41,363 nt of DNA, from NCBI RefSeq assembly GCF_902859945.1, contig NZ_CADIKL010000058.1, positions 1-41,363 of the forward strand. The letters run 5' to 3'. The notes beneath the pieces were generated by a model. It searched no databases and was not told the origin of the DNA. It worked only from the letters and a program-made list of their open reading frames with translations. Shown piece after piece: positions 1 through 7,513 of the stretch. Each line of letters opens with the position of its first letter. The first letter of the stretch is position 1. The stretch comes from Paraburkholderia caffeinitolerans (GTDB lineage: Bacteria; Pseudomonadota; Gammaproteobacteria; Burkholderiales; Burkholderiaceae). The position numbers and the translations under genes were made by a program.

Positions 1-108
1 CCACGAGCTTTCTCAGGTGGGCTTGGGTGGCTCCATCCAGTTTTCGGGCATCAGGTTTTGTCTTCATGCCCATATAACGCACCACGCACTATTTGGTGCA
101 CACGTCAG
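1..108 (-). mobile_element. IS630-family element, 5' end only (left copy)
   Basis: This is the terminal part of an IS630-like insertion sequence that runs off the window. On the minus strand an ATG at 67 opens a 22-codon frame that continues past position 1 and begins MKTKPDARKLDGATQ, typical of IS630 transposase starts. The outer end (CTGACGTGTGCACC read on the minus strand) abuts TA at 109-110, the dinucleotide target used by IS630/Tc1-type elements. The same sequence recurs in inverted orientation at 41257-41363. The element interrupts the substrate-binding-protein gene at 109-214. The family call rests on the N-terminal residues and the TA target. Confidence 0.8.
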
Positions 109-214
109 TAAAAGGGGGAGAGGTGCACTGCGTCCCGACCTTTAAGTCGCGCCCCATAGCGGCCATGGAGCACAGGGCCAGCAGTCCTGCAAACAACAAT
201 TTCGCCTTCTTCAT
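89..214 (-). pseudogene. ABC transporter periplasmic binding protein, truncated by IS630
   Basis: The ATG at 214 opens a frame with a clear Sec signal peptide (KK, then a hydrophobic core LLFAGLLALCSMAAMG), followed by RDLKVGTQ, the usual first strand of amino-acid-type solute-binding proteins. After about 35 residues the frame enters the IS630 end and stops at a TAG at 89-91. A family member should be about 250-280 residues, so this is a 5' stub. It lies 33 bp downstream of the ATPase gene on the same strand, as expected for a polar amino acid transporter operon. Loss of the binding protein should disable the transporter unless another copy exists. Confidence 0.72.
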
Positions 215-247
215 CGCGTTTCCAATCCTTGATATGTGACTACGTGG

Positions 248-1036
248 CTACAAAACACTTTCCAAAAACCTTCGGCAACGCTCGCTCCGTGGGTTGCCGA
301 ACACGTCGGCGGGTGCCCCTCGTTCCTCGATCTTTCCCTTGTGCAGGAATGCGATTTCGGACGAAACCTCGCGCGCGAATGCCATCTCATGAGTGACCAT
401 CACCATGGTCCTGCCCTCCTCGGCCAGCAGGCGAATCACCCTCAGCACCTCACCCACGAGTTCGGGGTCGAGCGCGGAAGTGGGCTCGTCGAACAGCAGC
501 AGCTTGGGCTCCATGGCCAAGGCGCGGGCAATCGCGCAGCGCTGCTGCTGCCCGCCCGAGATGTGGGCCGGATAGTGCTGCAGCCGGTCACCCAGTCCGA
601 CCTTCGCCAGCAGCGCACCGGCACGCTCCGTCGCCTCTTGGCGCGACAGACCCAGCACCTTCATGGGCGGCATGACCACGTTCTCCAGCACGGTCATGTG
701 GCTCCACAGATTGAAGTTCTGGAACACCATGCCGATGCCCGCGCGCAGTCTGTTCACCTGGCGCTTGCTGGCAGGGCTCGCCTGCCCTGCTGACAACCGG
801 TGCATGCGGATCTCTTCGCCATCGATGGCGACGGTGCCGGCATCGGGAACTTCCAGCAGGTTGAGGCAGCGCAGGAAGGTACTCTTGCCCGAGCCGCTGG
901 CGCCAATGAGAGTGACCACGTCGTGCTCGTGTGCGCACAAATCGATGCCGCGCAAGACATCCAGTGCGCCGAAGCGCTTCTCGATGCCGACGGCGGAGAC
1001 GATCTCTCTGCCCTGAAGTCGTTGAGGGTTGCTCAA
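248..1036 (-). CDS. Polar amino acid ABC transporter ATP-binding protein (HisP/OccP type)
   Basis: This 262-residue ATPase would energise uptake of amino acids or related opines at the inner membrane. It shows Walker A (GASGSGKST), a Q-loop (VFQNFNLW), the ABC signature (SGGQQQR), Walker B with D-loop (LLLFDEPTSALD) and the switch histidine (MVTHEM). Length and motifs match the HisP/GlnQ/OccP group. The start is a TTG at 1034-1036 preceded by AAGGAAA at good spacing. The gene sits between an aminotransferase remnant upstream and an IS-truncated binding protein downstream; no permease gene is in the window. The ATPase itself looks intact, but its operon is broken, so function is doubtful. Confidence 0.9.
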   Translation of the reverse strand: MSNPQRLQGREIVSAVGIEKRFGALDVLRGIDLCAHEHDVVTLIGASGSGKSTFLRCLNLLEVPDAGTVAIDGEEIRMHRLSAGQASPASKRQVNRLRAGIGMVFQNFNLWSHMTVLENVVMPPMKVLGLSRQEATERAGALLAKVGLGDRLQHYPAHISGGQQQRCAIARALAMEPKLLLFDEPTSALDPELVGEVLRVIRLLAEEGRTMVMVTHEMAFAREVSSEIAFLHKGKIEERGAPADVFGNPRSERCRRFLESVL

Positions 1037-1044
1037 GTGCGTTT

Positions 1045-1329
1045 CCTTTTTTAAAGTGCGAGCGCGTCAGATACTGCGCAATCTGTTGCCGCAGCGCTGA
1101 GTCGCCAGAGGGGCTGGACGTAAAAGGTCCGTTTCCGTTCGAGCGCATCGATCGCGGCGCTACAGATCTCGCCCGGCATCTCGACGTCAGGCTCGCCAAA
1201 CCAGAGCGGCAAGACGTCCGCACGATCCATGGCGGCGTTGGCGACCTCGCGGATTTTTGAGGATCGGAGTGACTGGACTTCCATTCGCGCTCTGGTCGGC
1301 AGCGTGCGGGATGGGACGGTGTATTGCAT
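1045..1329 (-). pseudogene. Class I/II aminotransferase N-terminal remnant
   Basis: From the ATG at 1329 the frame reads about 85 residues including MDRADVLPLWFGEPDVEMP and ERKRTFYVQPL. This is the N-terminal motif of PLP-dependent aspartate/aromatic-type aminotransferases. A frameshift then moves the continuing homology (LRQQIAQYLTR) into the next frame, and the sequence ends where the ABC ATPase starts. The PLP-binding lysine and the rest of the roughly 390-residue enzyme are missing. The remnant is the first piece of the minus-strand operon with the ATPase and binding-protein stub. Remaining uncertainty concerns only the exact deletion end. Confidence 0.7.
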
Positions 1330-1397
1330 CCGTACGGGTCTCAGTGTCCGAAGATGTAAGGTTTTGTCGCGATAGACGATGTGACCGAGGCTGATCG

Positions 1398-2270
1398 CTA
1401 CCGGCAGCGGAGGGGCTCGACGAGGTCGCCACCTATCGCGGGAGGCAAGTGCAGTTGCTGCGTCTGCGCAGGCCCGACGAACAGCCCGGCCACCGAAGGT
1501 GCAATCGCACCGTTCGCCTGCCCCACCAGCATGCACGCCATACCCAGCCGCGCGGCGCCCGCTGCGTCGGTCAGCGGGTTGTCACCGATCACCACGGTGT
1601 CTTCGGCGCGCGCACCGATGCAGCGCAGGCCTTCTTCGAACAACAGCGGCTCGGGCTTACCGACCACGCGCCAAGGCTTCACACCGCTGGCCTCGACCAC
1701 GGCGGCGAGTAGCGCACCGGTCTCGGGCACCACGCGGCCTTCTGGCCCGGGGTGGATGGCATCCACGTTGCTCACGACCAGGCGCGCACCGCGCAGCAGC
1801 TCGTTTACCACCACCGCCAGCCGCGCATAGCTGAAATGCATGTCCAGCGCGAGCAATACAAAGTCTGCGCCGGCTTGCACCTGCCGGCAGCCCAGCGAGC
1901 GCGCGTAACGTTGCAGAGCCGGGCTCGCGACCAACAGCACGCGTGCGTCCGGGTGCTCGCGCACCAACTGCCGTACGGCCAGTTCGCCAGCCAACACGAT
2001 GCGCCCGGGTGCTACACGCAACCCTAGTCGGTGCAGGCGTTGCGCCAAGCCCGGCGCGGTGTGCGTGGAGTTGTTCGAGACGATCGCATAGCGCCCTTCG
2101 AAATGCGTCAGCAGCTCAACCGCGCCCGCAATGAGATCTTGCTGGCGCACCAGCGTGCCGTCGAGGTCAACCAGCAGGTGGCGGGTACGCGCCAAGCGGG
2201 CATCGGCAAGCACGCGACTCGGGCCGTAGTGGCCTGTGGTGGCCCCATGTGGGTGGATGATTTTGCTCAT
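1398..2270 (-). CDS. HAD-superfamily (IIA, NagD-like) phosphatase
   Basis: This is a 290-residue cytosolic HAD hydrolase. Motif I is DLDGTLV (nucleophile Asp35, acid/base Asp37), motif II is VSNNST, the motif III lysine is in GKPEPLLF, and motif IV is VIGDNPLTDA. The arrangement and the C2-type cap match subclass IIA (NagD, PGP, p-nitrophenyl phosphatase), which dephosphorylate small phosphate esters or sugars. It is divergent from the phospholipase C gene across 136 bp. Its promoter carries TATAAT at 2279-2284 next to a TGAG-N5-CTCA palindrome that is also found at the rpiR-like gene. A paralogous copy of its promoter and first codons lies at 7138-7268. The substrate is unknown; a phosphoester released from phospholipid is a guess from context. 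Confidence 0.87.
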   Translation of the reverse strand: MSKIIHPHGATTGHYGPSRVLADARLARTRHLLVDLDGTLVRQQDLIAGAVELLTHFEGRYAIVSNNSTHTAPGLAQRLHRLGLRVAPGRIVLAGELAVRQLVREHPDARVLLVASPALQRYARSLGCRQVQAGADFVLLALDMHFSYARLAVVVNELLRGARLVVSNVDAIHPGPEGRVVPETGALLAAVVEASGVKPWRVVGKPEPLLFEEGLRCIGARAEDTVVIGDNPLTDAAGAARLGMACMLVGQANGAIAPSVAGLFVGPAQTQQLHLPPAIGGDLVEPLRCR

Positions 2271-2278
2271 GGCTGCCG

Positions 2279-2298
2279 ATTATATTGAGCACCGCTCA
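2279..2298 (-). promoter_or_regulatory. HAD gene promoter -10 and TGAGC-N3-GCTCA operator
   Basis: The perfect palindrome TGAGCACCGCTCA at 2286-2298 lies directly upstream, on the minus strand, of TATAAT at 2279-2284. The HAD start codon is 9 bp further down. The same layout of palindrome, TATAAT and MSK start recurs at 7157-7187, and a related palindrome lies just before the RpiR-type regulator at 5442. It is probably the operator of that regulator and could also affect the divergent phospholipase gene. The operator role is inferred from recurrence. Confidence 0.6.
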
Positions 2299-2406
2299 GT
2301 GAACTATGAATTTTTCATGAAACGATTTCATTCAGGTGTTCGCCTGGCCGCGTTTTCCTCTATCCTTACCCCTCTTTTTGCTTTTGCCCGCTTTAAGAGA
2401 CCTTCC

Positions 2407-4833
2407 ATGAACACCCCAACCCGTCGCGATTCCTCTGGTGAATCAGCGAGCACCGTTGACACCGCCTCTGCCGCGACGATCCTGTTGTCCGCGATTCGAA
2501 AGGCGCTTGCCGTCGAGGCCGCGGTCGATACCGGCACCATCGAAGACGTCAAGCACATCGTCATCTTGATGCAGGAGAACCGTAGCTTCGACCACTACTT
2601 TGGCACCTTGCGCGGCGTGCGCGGCTTCGGCGACCGCTTCCCGATACCGCTGGCCAGCGACAAGCCGGTGTACTACCAGCCCAGTCCCACCGGTGGACCG
2701 GATATCCAGCCCTTCCGTCGTGATTCGACAGTCGCCCAGGCACTGATCGGATCGGGCACGCCGCACGCTTTCCCTGACCAGCAAGCGGCGTGGAACCAGG
2801 GAAAAATGGACCGCTGGATAGAGTTCAAGAGCCAGGCGACGATGGGCTTTTTCACGCGCGAAGACATTCCGTTCCAGTTCGCGCTGGCCGAAGCCTTCAC
2901 GGTCTGCGACGGCTATCACTGCTCCATCCTGACCGGCACCGACCCGAACCGCATCATCTTCTGGTCAGGTTCGAACTTCAATCCAGAATTGCGCAAGAAG
3001 GGCATCAACAGCACGGACGCCGACTCCGAACCAGTCAACTCACGCTGCTGGCCCAGCCCATACAAGTGGGTCGCTGGCAGGGCGCAGGAGGCGGACGGCT
3101 CCGGTCAGAAGGACCCAAGCACGGGCGTCTACAACTACAAGTACGCCGACACCCCCTTCAAGTGGGACACGTTGCCCGACGTTCTGCAAAAAGCTGGCAT
3201 CAGCTGGCACATCTACCAGAACATGAACAACAATTGGGCAGGTGCCATGAACGGCTGCCTGGCCTTCGAGAGCTTCCGCACCGCGCAGCCGGGCTCGCCG
3301 ATCTATGAGCACGGTCTGACGGGGGGGCCCGAGATGACCGACGGCGCTGTCAACTTCCTCGCCCAGCTCAAGCAGGACGTGATGAACGGCACGCTTGCGC
3401 AGGTCTCGTGGATACTGCCCACACAAGCCCTGGCCGAGCATCCCAGCAGCAGCGAAGGTGTGGCTGGCGCCGCCAACTTCATTTCGGATGTGCTGGGAGC
3501 GCTGACGTCCAACCCCGCGGTCTGGAGCAAGACGGCACTGTTCGTGACGTTCGACGAGAACGACGGCTTCTTCGACCACATGGCGATGCCAGCCGTGCCG
3601 TCGTACGATGCCAGTGGTAACCTGATGGGCAAGTCCACCGTGCCGCTGGATGGCGAGTACTTCCATGTCGCCGACGGCAGAGAGTATTTCGATCCCAACA
3701 TCGGTGACGAGCCTTCCGATGTCCCCGTCAGCGATAAGCCGGCTGATGCCTCCGTCGGCAAGGAGCCTTCCGAGGCCCGCGTCGACAGCTACCTGAATGC
3801 CACCGATACCACCAGCGGCAGGATCCGCCCGTGGGGGTTGAGCTCCCGAGTGCCGATGTACGTGGTGTCGCCGTGGAGCAAGGGTGGATGGGTCAACTCT
3901 CAAGTGTTCGACCACACCTCGATGGGCCAATTTTTGGAGAAGCGTTTTGGCATCACGGTGGATGCCATCAGCCCGTGGCATCGTGCGGTATGCGGCGACC
4001 TCACCTCCTGCTTCGACTTCGTCAACCCGAACGATCCGGTCGTGCCCAAGCTGCCTGACATGAGCGACTATCGCGCGATCAACGCAGCGCAAAAGCTCCT
4101 GCCCACGGGTCCCGTCACTAACGCGCCCGCCACGCCACAGCCGCTGTTCCAGGAGACCGGCACGCGCCTCTCACGCGCGCTGCCCTACGAACTGCACACT
4201 AGCGCGCGCGTGGAGCCCCGCGGCCTGGTATCGCTGACCTTCAGCAACACCGGCGCCCAGGGCGCGGTATTCCACGTCTACGACAAACTGCATCTGGACC
4301 GCATTCCACGCCGCTACACCGTGGAAGCTGGCAAACAGCTCTCCGACGACTGGGACGCTGGCGCCACCGACAGCGGCAATTACGAGTTGTGGGTCTACAG
4401 CAGCAACGGGTTCGTGCGCAGCTTCAAGGGTGACGCCCTCGCCGCGGACGCCGCGGCCTTCAGGCCCGAGGCGGAGGTCTGCTACGAGCCGTCAACTGGG
4501 CAGGTCTGCCTGAAAGTGCGCAACTCCGGCACGGCGGCGGGCACAGTCACGGTAAAGACCAACGCCTACCGCCTCGACGGTCCCTGGTCGTTGGACGTGG
4601 CCGCGAGTGGTACCGGCATGCTGCACTGGAACCTGGAAGACAGCGGTCACTGGTACGACTTCACCGTGACCGGCCCGAACTTCGCGCTTCGCTATGCAGG
4701 TCGCCTCGAGACGGGTAAGCCCGGCGTGAGCGACCCCGCGATGGCGCTGCACCTCCCCCACGCGTCAGATAGTTTTCGCCCCGATACAAACAAGAATTCG
4801 GAAGCGGAGATTCAGGACGAGTGCCTCGATTAA
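2407..4833 (+). CDS. Phosphocholine-type phospholipase C, altered Tat signal
   Basis: This 808-residue enzyme of the acid-phosphatase-like phospholipase C family (PlcN/PlcH) cleaves phosphatidylcholine-type lipids outside the cytoplasm. Visible motifs are MQENRSFDHYFG (about 55-66), TGTDPNRIIFWSG, TFDENDGFFDH and FDHTSMGQFLEKRFG. The last 180 residues fit the two C-terminal domains usual in this family. The start at 2407 is chosen because MNTPTRRD aligns with family N-termini and follows AAGAGA; the frame is open further upstream. The twin-arginine motif reads RRDSSGE instead of the expected RRDFLxK, and there is a 9-residue triplicate insert near residue 433. Both are unusual. It is longer than the common 700-residue size. 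It is divergent from the HAD gene and upstream of the RpiR-type regulator. Confidence 0.9.
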   Translation: MNTPTRRDSSGESASTVDTASAATILLSAIRKALAVEAAVDTGTIEDVKHIVILMQENRSFDHYFGTLRGVRGFGDRFPIPLASDKPVYYQPSPTGGPDIQPFRRDSTVAQALIGSGTPHAFPDQQAAWNQGKMDRWIEFKSQATMGFFTREDIPFQFALAEAFTVCDGYHCSILTGTDPNRIIFWSGSNFNPELRKKGINSTDADSEPVNSRCWPSPYKWVAGRAQEADGSGQKDPSTGVYNYKYADTPFKWDTLPDVLQKAGISWHIYQNMNNNWAGAMNGCLAFESFRTAQPGSPIYEHGLTGGPEMTDGAVNFLAQLKQDVMNGTLAQVSWILPTQALAEHPSSSEGVAGAANFISDVLGALTSNPAVWSKTALFVTFDENDGFFDHMAMPAVPSYDASGNLMGKSTVPLDGEYFHVADGREYFDPNIGDEPSDVPVSDKPADASVGKEPSEARVDSYLNATDTTSGRIRPWGLSSRVPMYVVSPWSKGGWVNSQVFDHTSMGQFLEKRFGITVDAISPWHRAVCGDLTSCFDFVNPNDPVVPKLPDMSDYRAINAAQKLLPTGPVTNAPATPQPLFQETGTRLSRALPYELHTSARVEPRGLVSLTFSNTGAQGAVFHVYDKLHLDRIPRRYTVEAGKQLSDDWDAGATDSGNYELWVYSSNGFVRSFKGDALAADAAAFRPEAEVCYEPSTGQVCLKVRNSGTAAGTVTVKTNAYRLDGPWSLDVAASGTGMLHWNLEDSGHWYDFTVTGPNFALRYAGRLETGKPGVSDPAMALHLPHASDSFRPDTNKNSEAEIQDECLD
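3703..3783 (+). repeat. Three 27-bp in-frame tandem repeats inside phospholipase C
   Basis: Three consecutive 27-bp units encode GDEPSDVPV, SDKPADASV and GKEPSEARV. The pattern is (G/S)(D/K)(E/K)P(S/A)(D/E)xxV. They form an acidic, proline-rich insert between YFDPNI and the conserved SRVPMYVVSPW segment. Units 1 and 3 share GAGCCTTCCGA exactly. This looks like a low-complexity surface loop that grew by tandem duplication. No function is claimed. Confidence 0.8.
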
Positions 4834-4844
4834 GTACGACCATT

Positions 4845-4887
4845 CAAGGACAGAACGGCGGTGGAGCGGCTGCCGCAAATGTCCTTG
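4845..4887 (+). terminator. Stem-loop after phospholipase C
   Basis: CAAGGACA at 4845-4852 pairs perfectly with TGTCCTTG at 4880-4887, and GC-rich inner sequence can pair further. It starts 11 bp after the phospholipase stop codon. There is no long T-run, so it could be a weak intrinsic terminator or an mRNA-stabilising hairpin. Confidence 0.5.
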
Positions 4888-5441
4888 TTGAATGAAAAGG
4901 TCTTTCCCGTTACGAACCAGGCACCGCTCATGTGGACGCCTCCCAGATAGCAAGCGGGTTTTGCCTCGGCCGGGCGCAAGTCCGACAAACAGAATCGATG
5001 GGCAGTCGCTTTGGCAGAGCGTCGCAGGTATTGGCGCGATCGCTGCTATCGCAACCAGGAACGCTCGCCATGGCATGGGCCATGTTGTAACAAGGCGAGA
5101 CGTTTCTCATGCCCACGTGAAGACACAGGCTGCGTCGACCACGCGCCAGCCGAGGAGATGCATCGAATCAATTTCCTCCGCCGATTGCTGGCTTGTGTTG
5201 ATCAAGCAAGGTTGGACCCGCGGGGAAGTGGCCGTTTCCATCGCGGAGGCGTTTGACGACGTCCACGACAATTGAAAGTTTAAAGGTTCCCCCATGTGCG
5301 TCTTTCATCAGGGTCCGCGGGCAATGAATCCTGCATCGATCACCGTGTGTAGTCTCGCCAGCCGTCGACGCCGCGTCGCCCAGCTCGTCCCAGCGCCGCA
5401 AACGAGCGTTGCTTGTGTCGAACAACATCTCGTAACCTGAT
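4888..5441. other. Gene-poor stretch with possible GMC oxidoreductase remnant
   Basis: No intact gene is recognised between phospholipase C and the RpiR-type regulator. On the minus strand around 5165-5050 the residues LGWRVVDAACVFTWA, then NVS and MAHAMA in shifting frames, faintly resemble the C-terminus of GMC-family dehydrogenases (VVDASVFP...NVSLTTMALA). This would be a heavily decayed remnant. The resemblance is weak and the rest of the stretch shows nothing supportable. Confidence 0.25.
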
Positions 5442-5454
5442 TGAGATAAGCTCC
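5442..5454 (+). promoter_or_regulatory. TGAGATAAGCTCC operator-like palindrome before rpiR-like gene
   Basis: TGAG-ATAAG-CTCC lies 5 bp before the start codon of the regulator. The first nine bases and CTC are identical to the site at 7157-7169 (TGAGATAAGCTCA), and the half-sites match 2286-2298. Its position over the ribosome-binding region would allow autorepression. The role is inferred from the three-fold recurrence. Confidence 0.55.
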
Positions 5455-5459
5455 TACTC

Positions 5460-6410
5460 ATGAAGCGAAACACCACTCCCAGATCTGTCGACGGAAAGGC
5501 TTCGACAGCCGGCGGCAAGACTTCGACGGCGCCTGTTCTTCCCCGTACCGAAGTGCCTGACGGCCAAGTCTCTGCCGTTTTGGCCCGTATCAAGACTCTG
5601 TGGCCTTCGCTGGGCCCAGTGGGCCAACGCATCGCCGACTTCATCGTGAAGAATTCGCATGAGGTGGTGTACATGTCGGTCAGCGAAGTGGCTGAGCGCA
5701 CAGGCTCCAGCGAAGGCAGCATCGTCGGCCTCTGCAAGAACCTGGGCGCCACCGGATTCCAACAGATCAAGATCGCACTGGCGCAGGAGCTGGTGCAGCC
5801 GGTGCAGTTCATCCATGAAGACCTGGACCCGCAGGACAACGCCGCGCAGGTGATCCGGAAGATCTTCCAGAGCGACGTCCAGACGCTGCACGACACCGAA
5901 GCCACGCTCGACGCGAAGGAGATGGAGCGCGCGGTAAAACTGTTCCGCAAGGCCGAGCGCATCGAGATCTACGGCATCGGTAGCTCGGCCACCATCGCAG
6001 AGGACGCGCACTACCGCATGCTGCGCATTGGCTTGAACGTGAAGCTGGCGGTCGATTCGCACGTGCAGGCTATTAGCGCCTCACTCACCGATGCGAAGAC
6101 GGCGGTGCTCACCATCTCGCATTCGGGCAGCTCGCACGAAACTGTGACTGCCACGCGCCTGGCCAAGGAAGCGGGCGCATCCACGGTGTGCATCACCAAC
6201 TTTGGCAAGTCGCCGATCCAGGCCTACTCCGACGTGCTGCTGTTCACCATGGCACGCGAGACCAATTTTCGCACCGAGGCGATGACGAGCCGGCTAGCGC
6301 AACTGGCAATCATCGATGTGCTGATTGCCTGCCTCGCGCTGTCGGACTATGACACTTCGGTGCGCACGTTGCGCCAGACCTTCGACGTGCTGTCGCTCAA
6401 GCGGTACTGA
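5460..6410 (+). CDS. RpiR/MurR-family transcriptional regulator
   Basis: This 316-residue regulator has an N-terminal HTH_6 domain (about 35-110; VSEVAERTGSSEGSIVGLCKNLG is the recognition region) and a C-terminal SIS sugar-phosphate-binding domain (about 155-290; IYGIGSSATIAED and SHSGSSHETV). Family members sense phosphosugars or related metabolites and bind palindromic operators. A TGAG-N5-CTCA-like palindrome directly precedes the gene and occurs at the HAD promoter and at a second HAD remnant, so self and HAD regulation are likely. The N-terminal 30 residues are Ser/Thr-rich and atypical; a downstream start is possible, but ATG 5460 is the first after the palindrome. Confidence 0.88.
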   Translation: MKRNTTPRSVDGKASTAGGKTSTAPVLPRTEVPDGQVSAVLARIKTLWPSLGPVGQRIADFIVKNSHEVVYMSVSEVAERTGSSEGSIVGLCKNLGATGFQQIKIALAQELVQPVQFIHEDLDPQDNAAQVIRKIFQSDVQTLHDTEATLDAKEMERAVKLFRKAERIEIYGIGSSATIAEDAHYRMLRIGLNVKLAVDSHVQAISASLTDAKTAVLTISHSGSSHETVTATRLAKEAGASTVCITNFGKSPIQAYSDVLLFTMARETNFRTEAMTSRLAQLAIIDVLIACLALSDYDTSVRTLRQTFDVLSLKRY

Positions 6411-6485
6411 GGGTTCTGAAGCAACGAGAAAATTCGGCAGATTCTGACCACTATAGGTAACGCAGGGAACTGACAAGTTCACTAC

Positions 6486-6616
6486 CTATTCGATCACGCT
6501 CACAATCGGCGTGCCAGCGAATGCAGCGTCCCGTAGATGCGAATGCCAGTGTTGAAGGCGTTGGTACCGTCGATCGGGTCGAGCACCCAGACGTACTCGC
6601 CTGCGCCGGGATACCA
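6486..6616 (-). pseudogene. Inositol monophosphatase-family remnant
   Basis: On the minus strand the residues GEYVWVLDPIDGTNAF include the metal-binding DPIDGT signature of the inositol monophosphatase / histidinol-phosphatase family. After GIRIYGTL a frameshift moves the continuing homology (AGTPIVSVIE) to another frame. Only about 40 of some 260 residues remain. Its upstream side joins an IS21 remnant. It belongs to the phosphatase-rich island with the HAD and phospholipase genes, but is dead. Confidence 0.68.
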
Positions 6617-6624
6617 CTGCCATG

Positions 6625-7023
6625 GTATTGGTCGTAGCAGACTTCAACCTGGCGCTCAACTCATCATCGGACACCCTTCGGCTGCTGCCCAGCCGAGTCC
6701 TGTCAGGCTTGCCTGGACAGCGAACTTCGACACGGCTCCGACACTGATACCAATGGCCCGGCTGATCTGCCGGTGGGTCACGCCACATGCCCACTTCAGT
6801 AGCAGGACTTCCTTCAATTTGCGCATGCTCATCCGAGGTGTCGGCATCAGCCCTTCTCCCGCAAAGAAGGGAGCAGGCAAACGCCGCCGTTGAATAGATG
6901 TGCAACACCATCGCCAGGTTAAAACCCGGCTTACCTTCCGGTCCCGTGATCGCTCGTTCCGGCAACGCGTGATCAGCGATCACGATCATTCGGAATCCGT
7001 GATCACGTTTGCCGAAATACGCA
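6625..7023 (-). mobile_element. IS21-family remnant (left end and IstA N-terminus)
   Basis: On the minus strand an ATG at 6847 opens MPTPRMSMRKLKEVLLLKW and then THRQISRAIGISVGAVSKF, the helix-turn-helix start of IS21-family IstA transposases. A frameshift follows (EGCPMMS stops, while SDDELSARL continues in another frame), and the catalytic domain and IstB are gone. Upstream, 6940-7023 carries the repeated GTGATCACG/GGAAT motifs typical of IS21 left ends, including palindromes at 6968-6984 and 6998-7007, and closes with TGCG...CGCA-type termini near 7023. The element separates two non-mobile fragments. Confidence 0.65.
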
Positions 7024-7134
7024 ATCAGATGGCTTGCGCAGCCGAAGTACACGCTCGAACCCCTCCAGAAGACGCCGCAGACTATCGCCTTCCCTCCAAC
7101 GGGCAAACGCGGCCCAGAGTCGAATGAGATCACA
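7024..7134 (-). other. Unidentified coding-like fragment
   Basis: A minus-strand open segment reads WAAFARWREGDSLRR and then LLEGFERVLRLRKPSD. This is a plausible amphipathic helical stretch with the codon bias of a real gene. It is cut by the IS21 end on one side and stops at the duplicated HAD promoter on the other. The family is not recognised. Confidence 0.3.
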
Positions 7135-7156
7135 TCACAAAAGATTCATCATAGAC

Positions 7157-7176
7157 TGAGATAAGCTCAATATAAT
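7157..7176 (+). promoter_or_regulatory. Duplicated operator and TATAAT promoter
   Basis: TGAGATAAGCTCA (7157-7169) is followed by TATAAT (7171-7176) and, 8 bp later, an ATG. Layout and sequence match the HAD gene promoter at 2279-2298 read on the opposite strand. It now drives only a 27-codon remnant. Confidence 0.6.
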
Positions 7177-7184
7177 CGGCAGGC

Positions 7185-7268
7185 ATGAGCAAAAACATCC
7201 ACCTACATGGGGCCGCCGCAGGCCACGACAGCCGGAGCCGCGTGGCTACCGATGGATCACCGCTTTGA
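7185..7268 (+). pseudogene. Second HAD phosphatase copy, first codons only
   Basis: The frame MSKNIHLHGAAAGHDSRSR parallels the first 20 codons of the HAD gene at 2270 (MSKIIHPHGATTGHYGPSR). The nucleotide match includes the promoter and operator. Homology ends near 7253 and the frame stops at 7268, before the catalytic DxD. This is the stub of a paralogous or duplicated gene in inverted orientation. The following 7269-7513 shows no recognisable gene; its last 80 bp are AT-rich and form the porin leader. Confidence 0.62.
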
Positions 7269-7513
7269 CATCGAGCTCCGCTCACCAGTTTGACCATTCG
7301 AAATATGGCCTGAAGCCCCTGCACTGAGAGTGCTGCACAAGACGAATTTGTGATGCCACCGCTCAACGAAGAGCGTCGAGCGTCTCGAATCAAACCAAGT
7401 TACAAGAGTTCGTATTCATCTGTCTCATCGATAGATGCTGTGAATGGCAGCACATAGATTGTTTGTAAGGTTGTTACTAAATTCATTTCATATATTTTGG
7501 ATAACTAAATAAC

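Noticed and set aside
2236..2406. N-terminal extension of phospholipase C (frame open from 2236, ATG at 2317)
   Set aside because: The extension overlaps the divergent HAD promoter and start. Homology and a ribosome site both favour ATG 2407.
3040..4092. Long minus-strand open frame (350 codons) opposite phospholipase C
   Set aside because: Antisense shadow of a high-GC gene; no recognisable domain and the plus-strand protein is clearly conserved.
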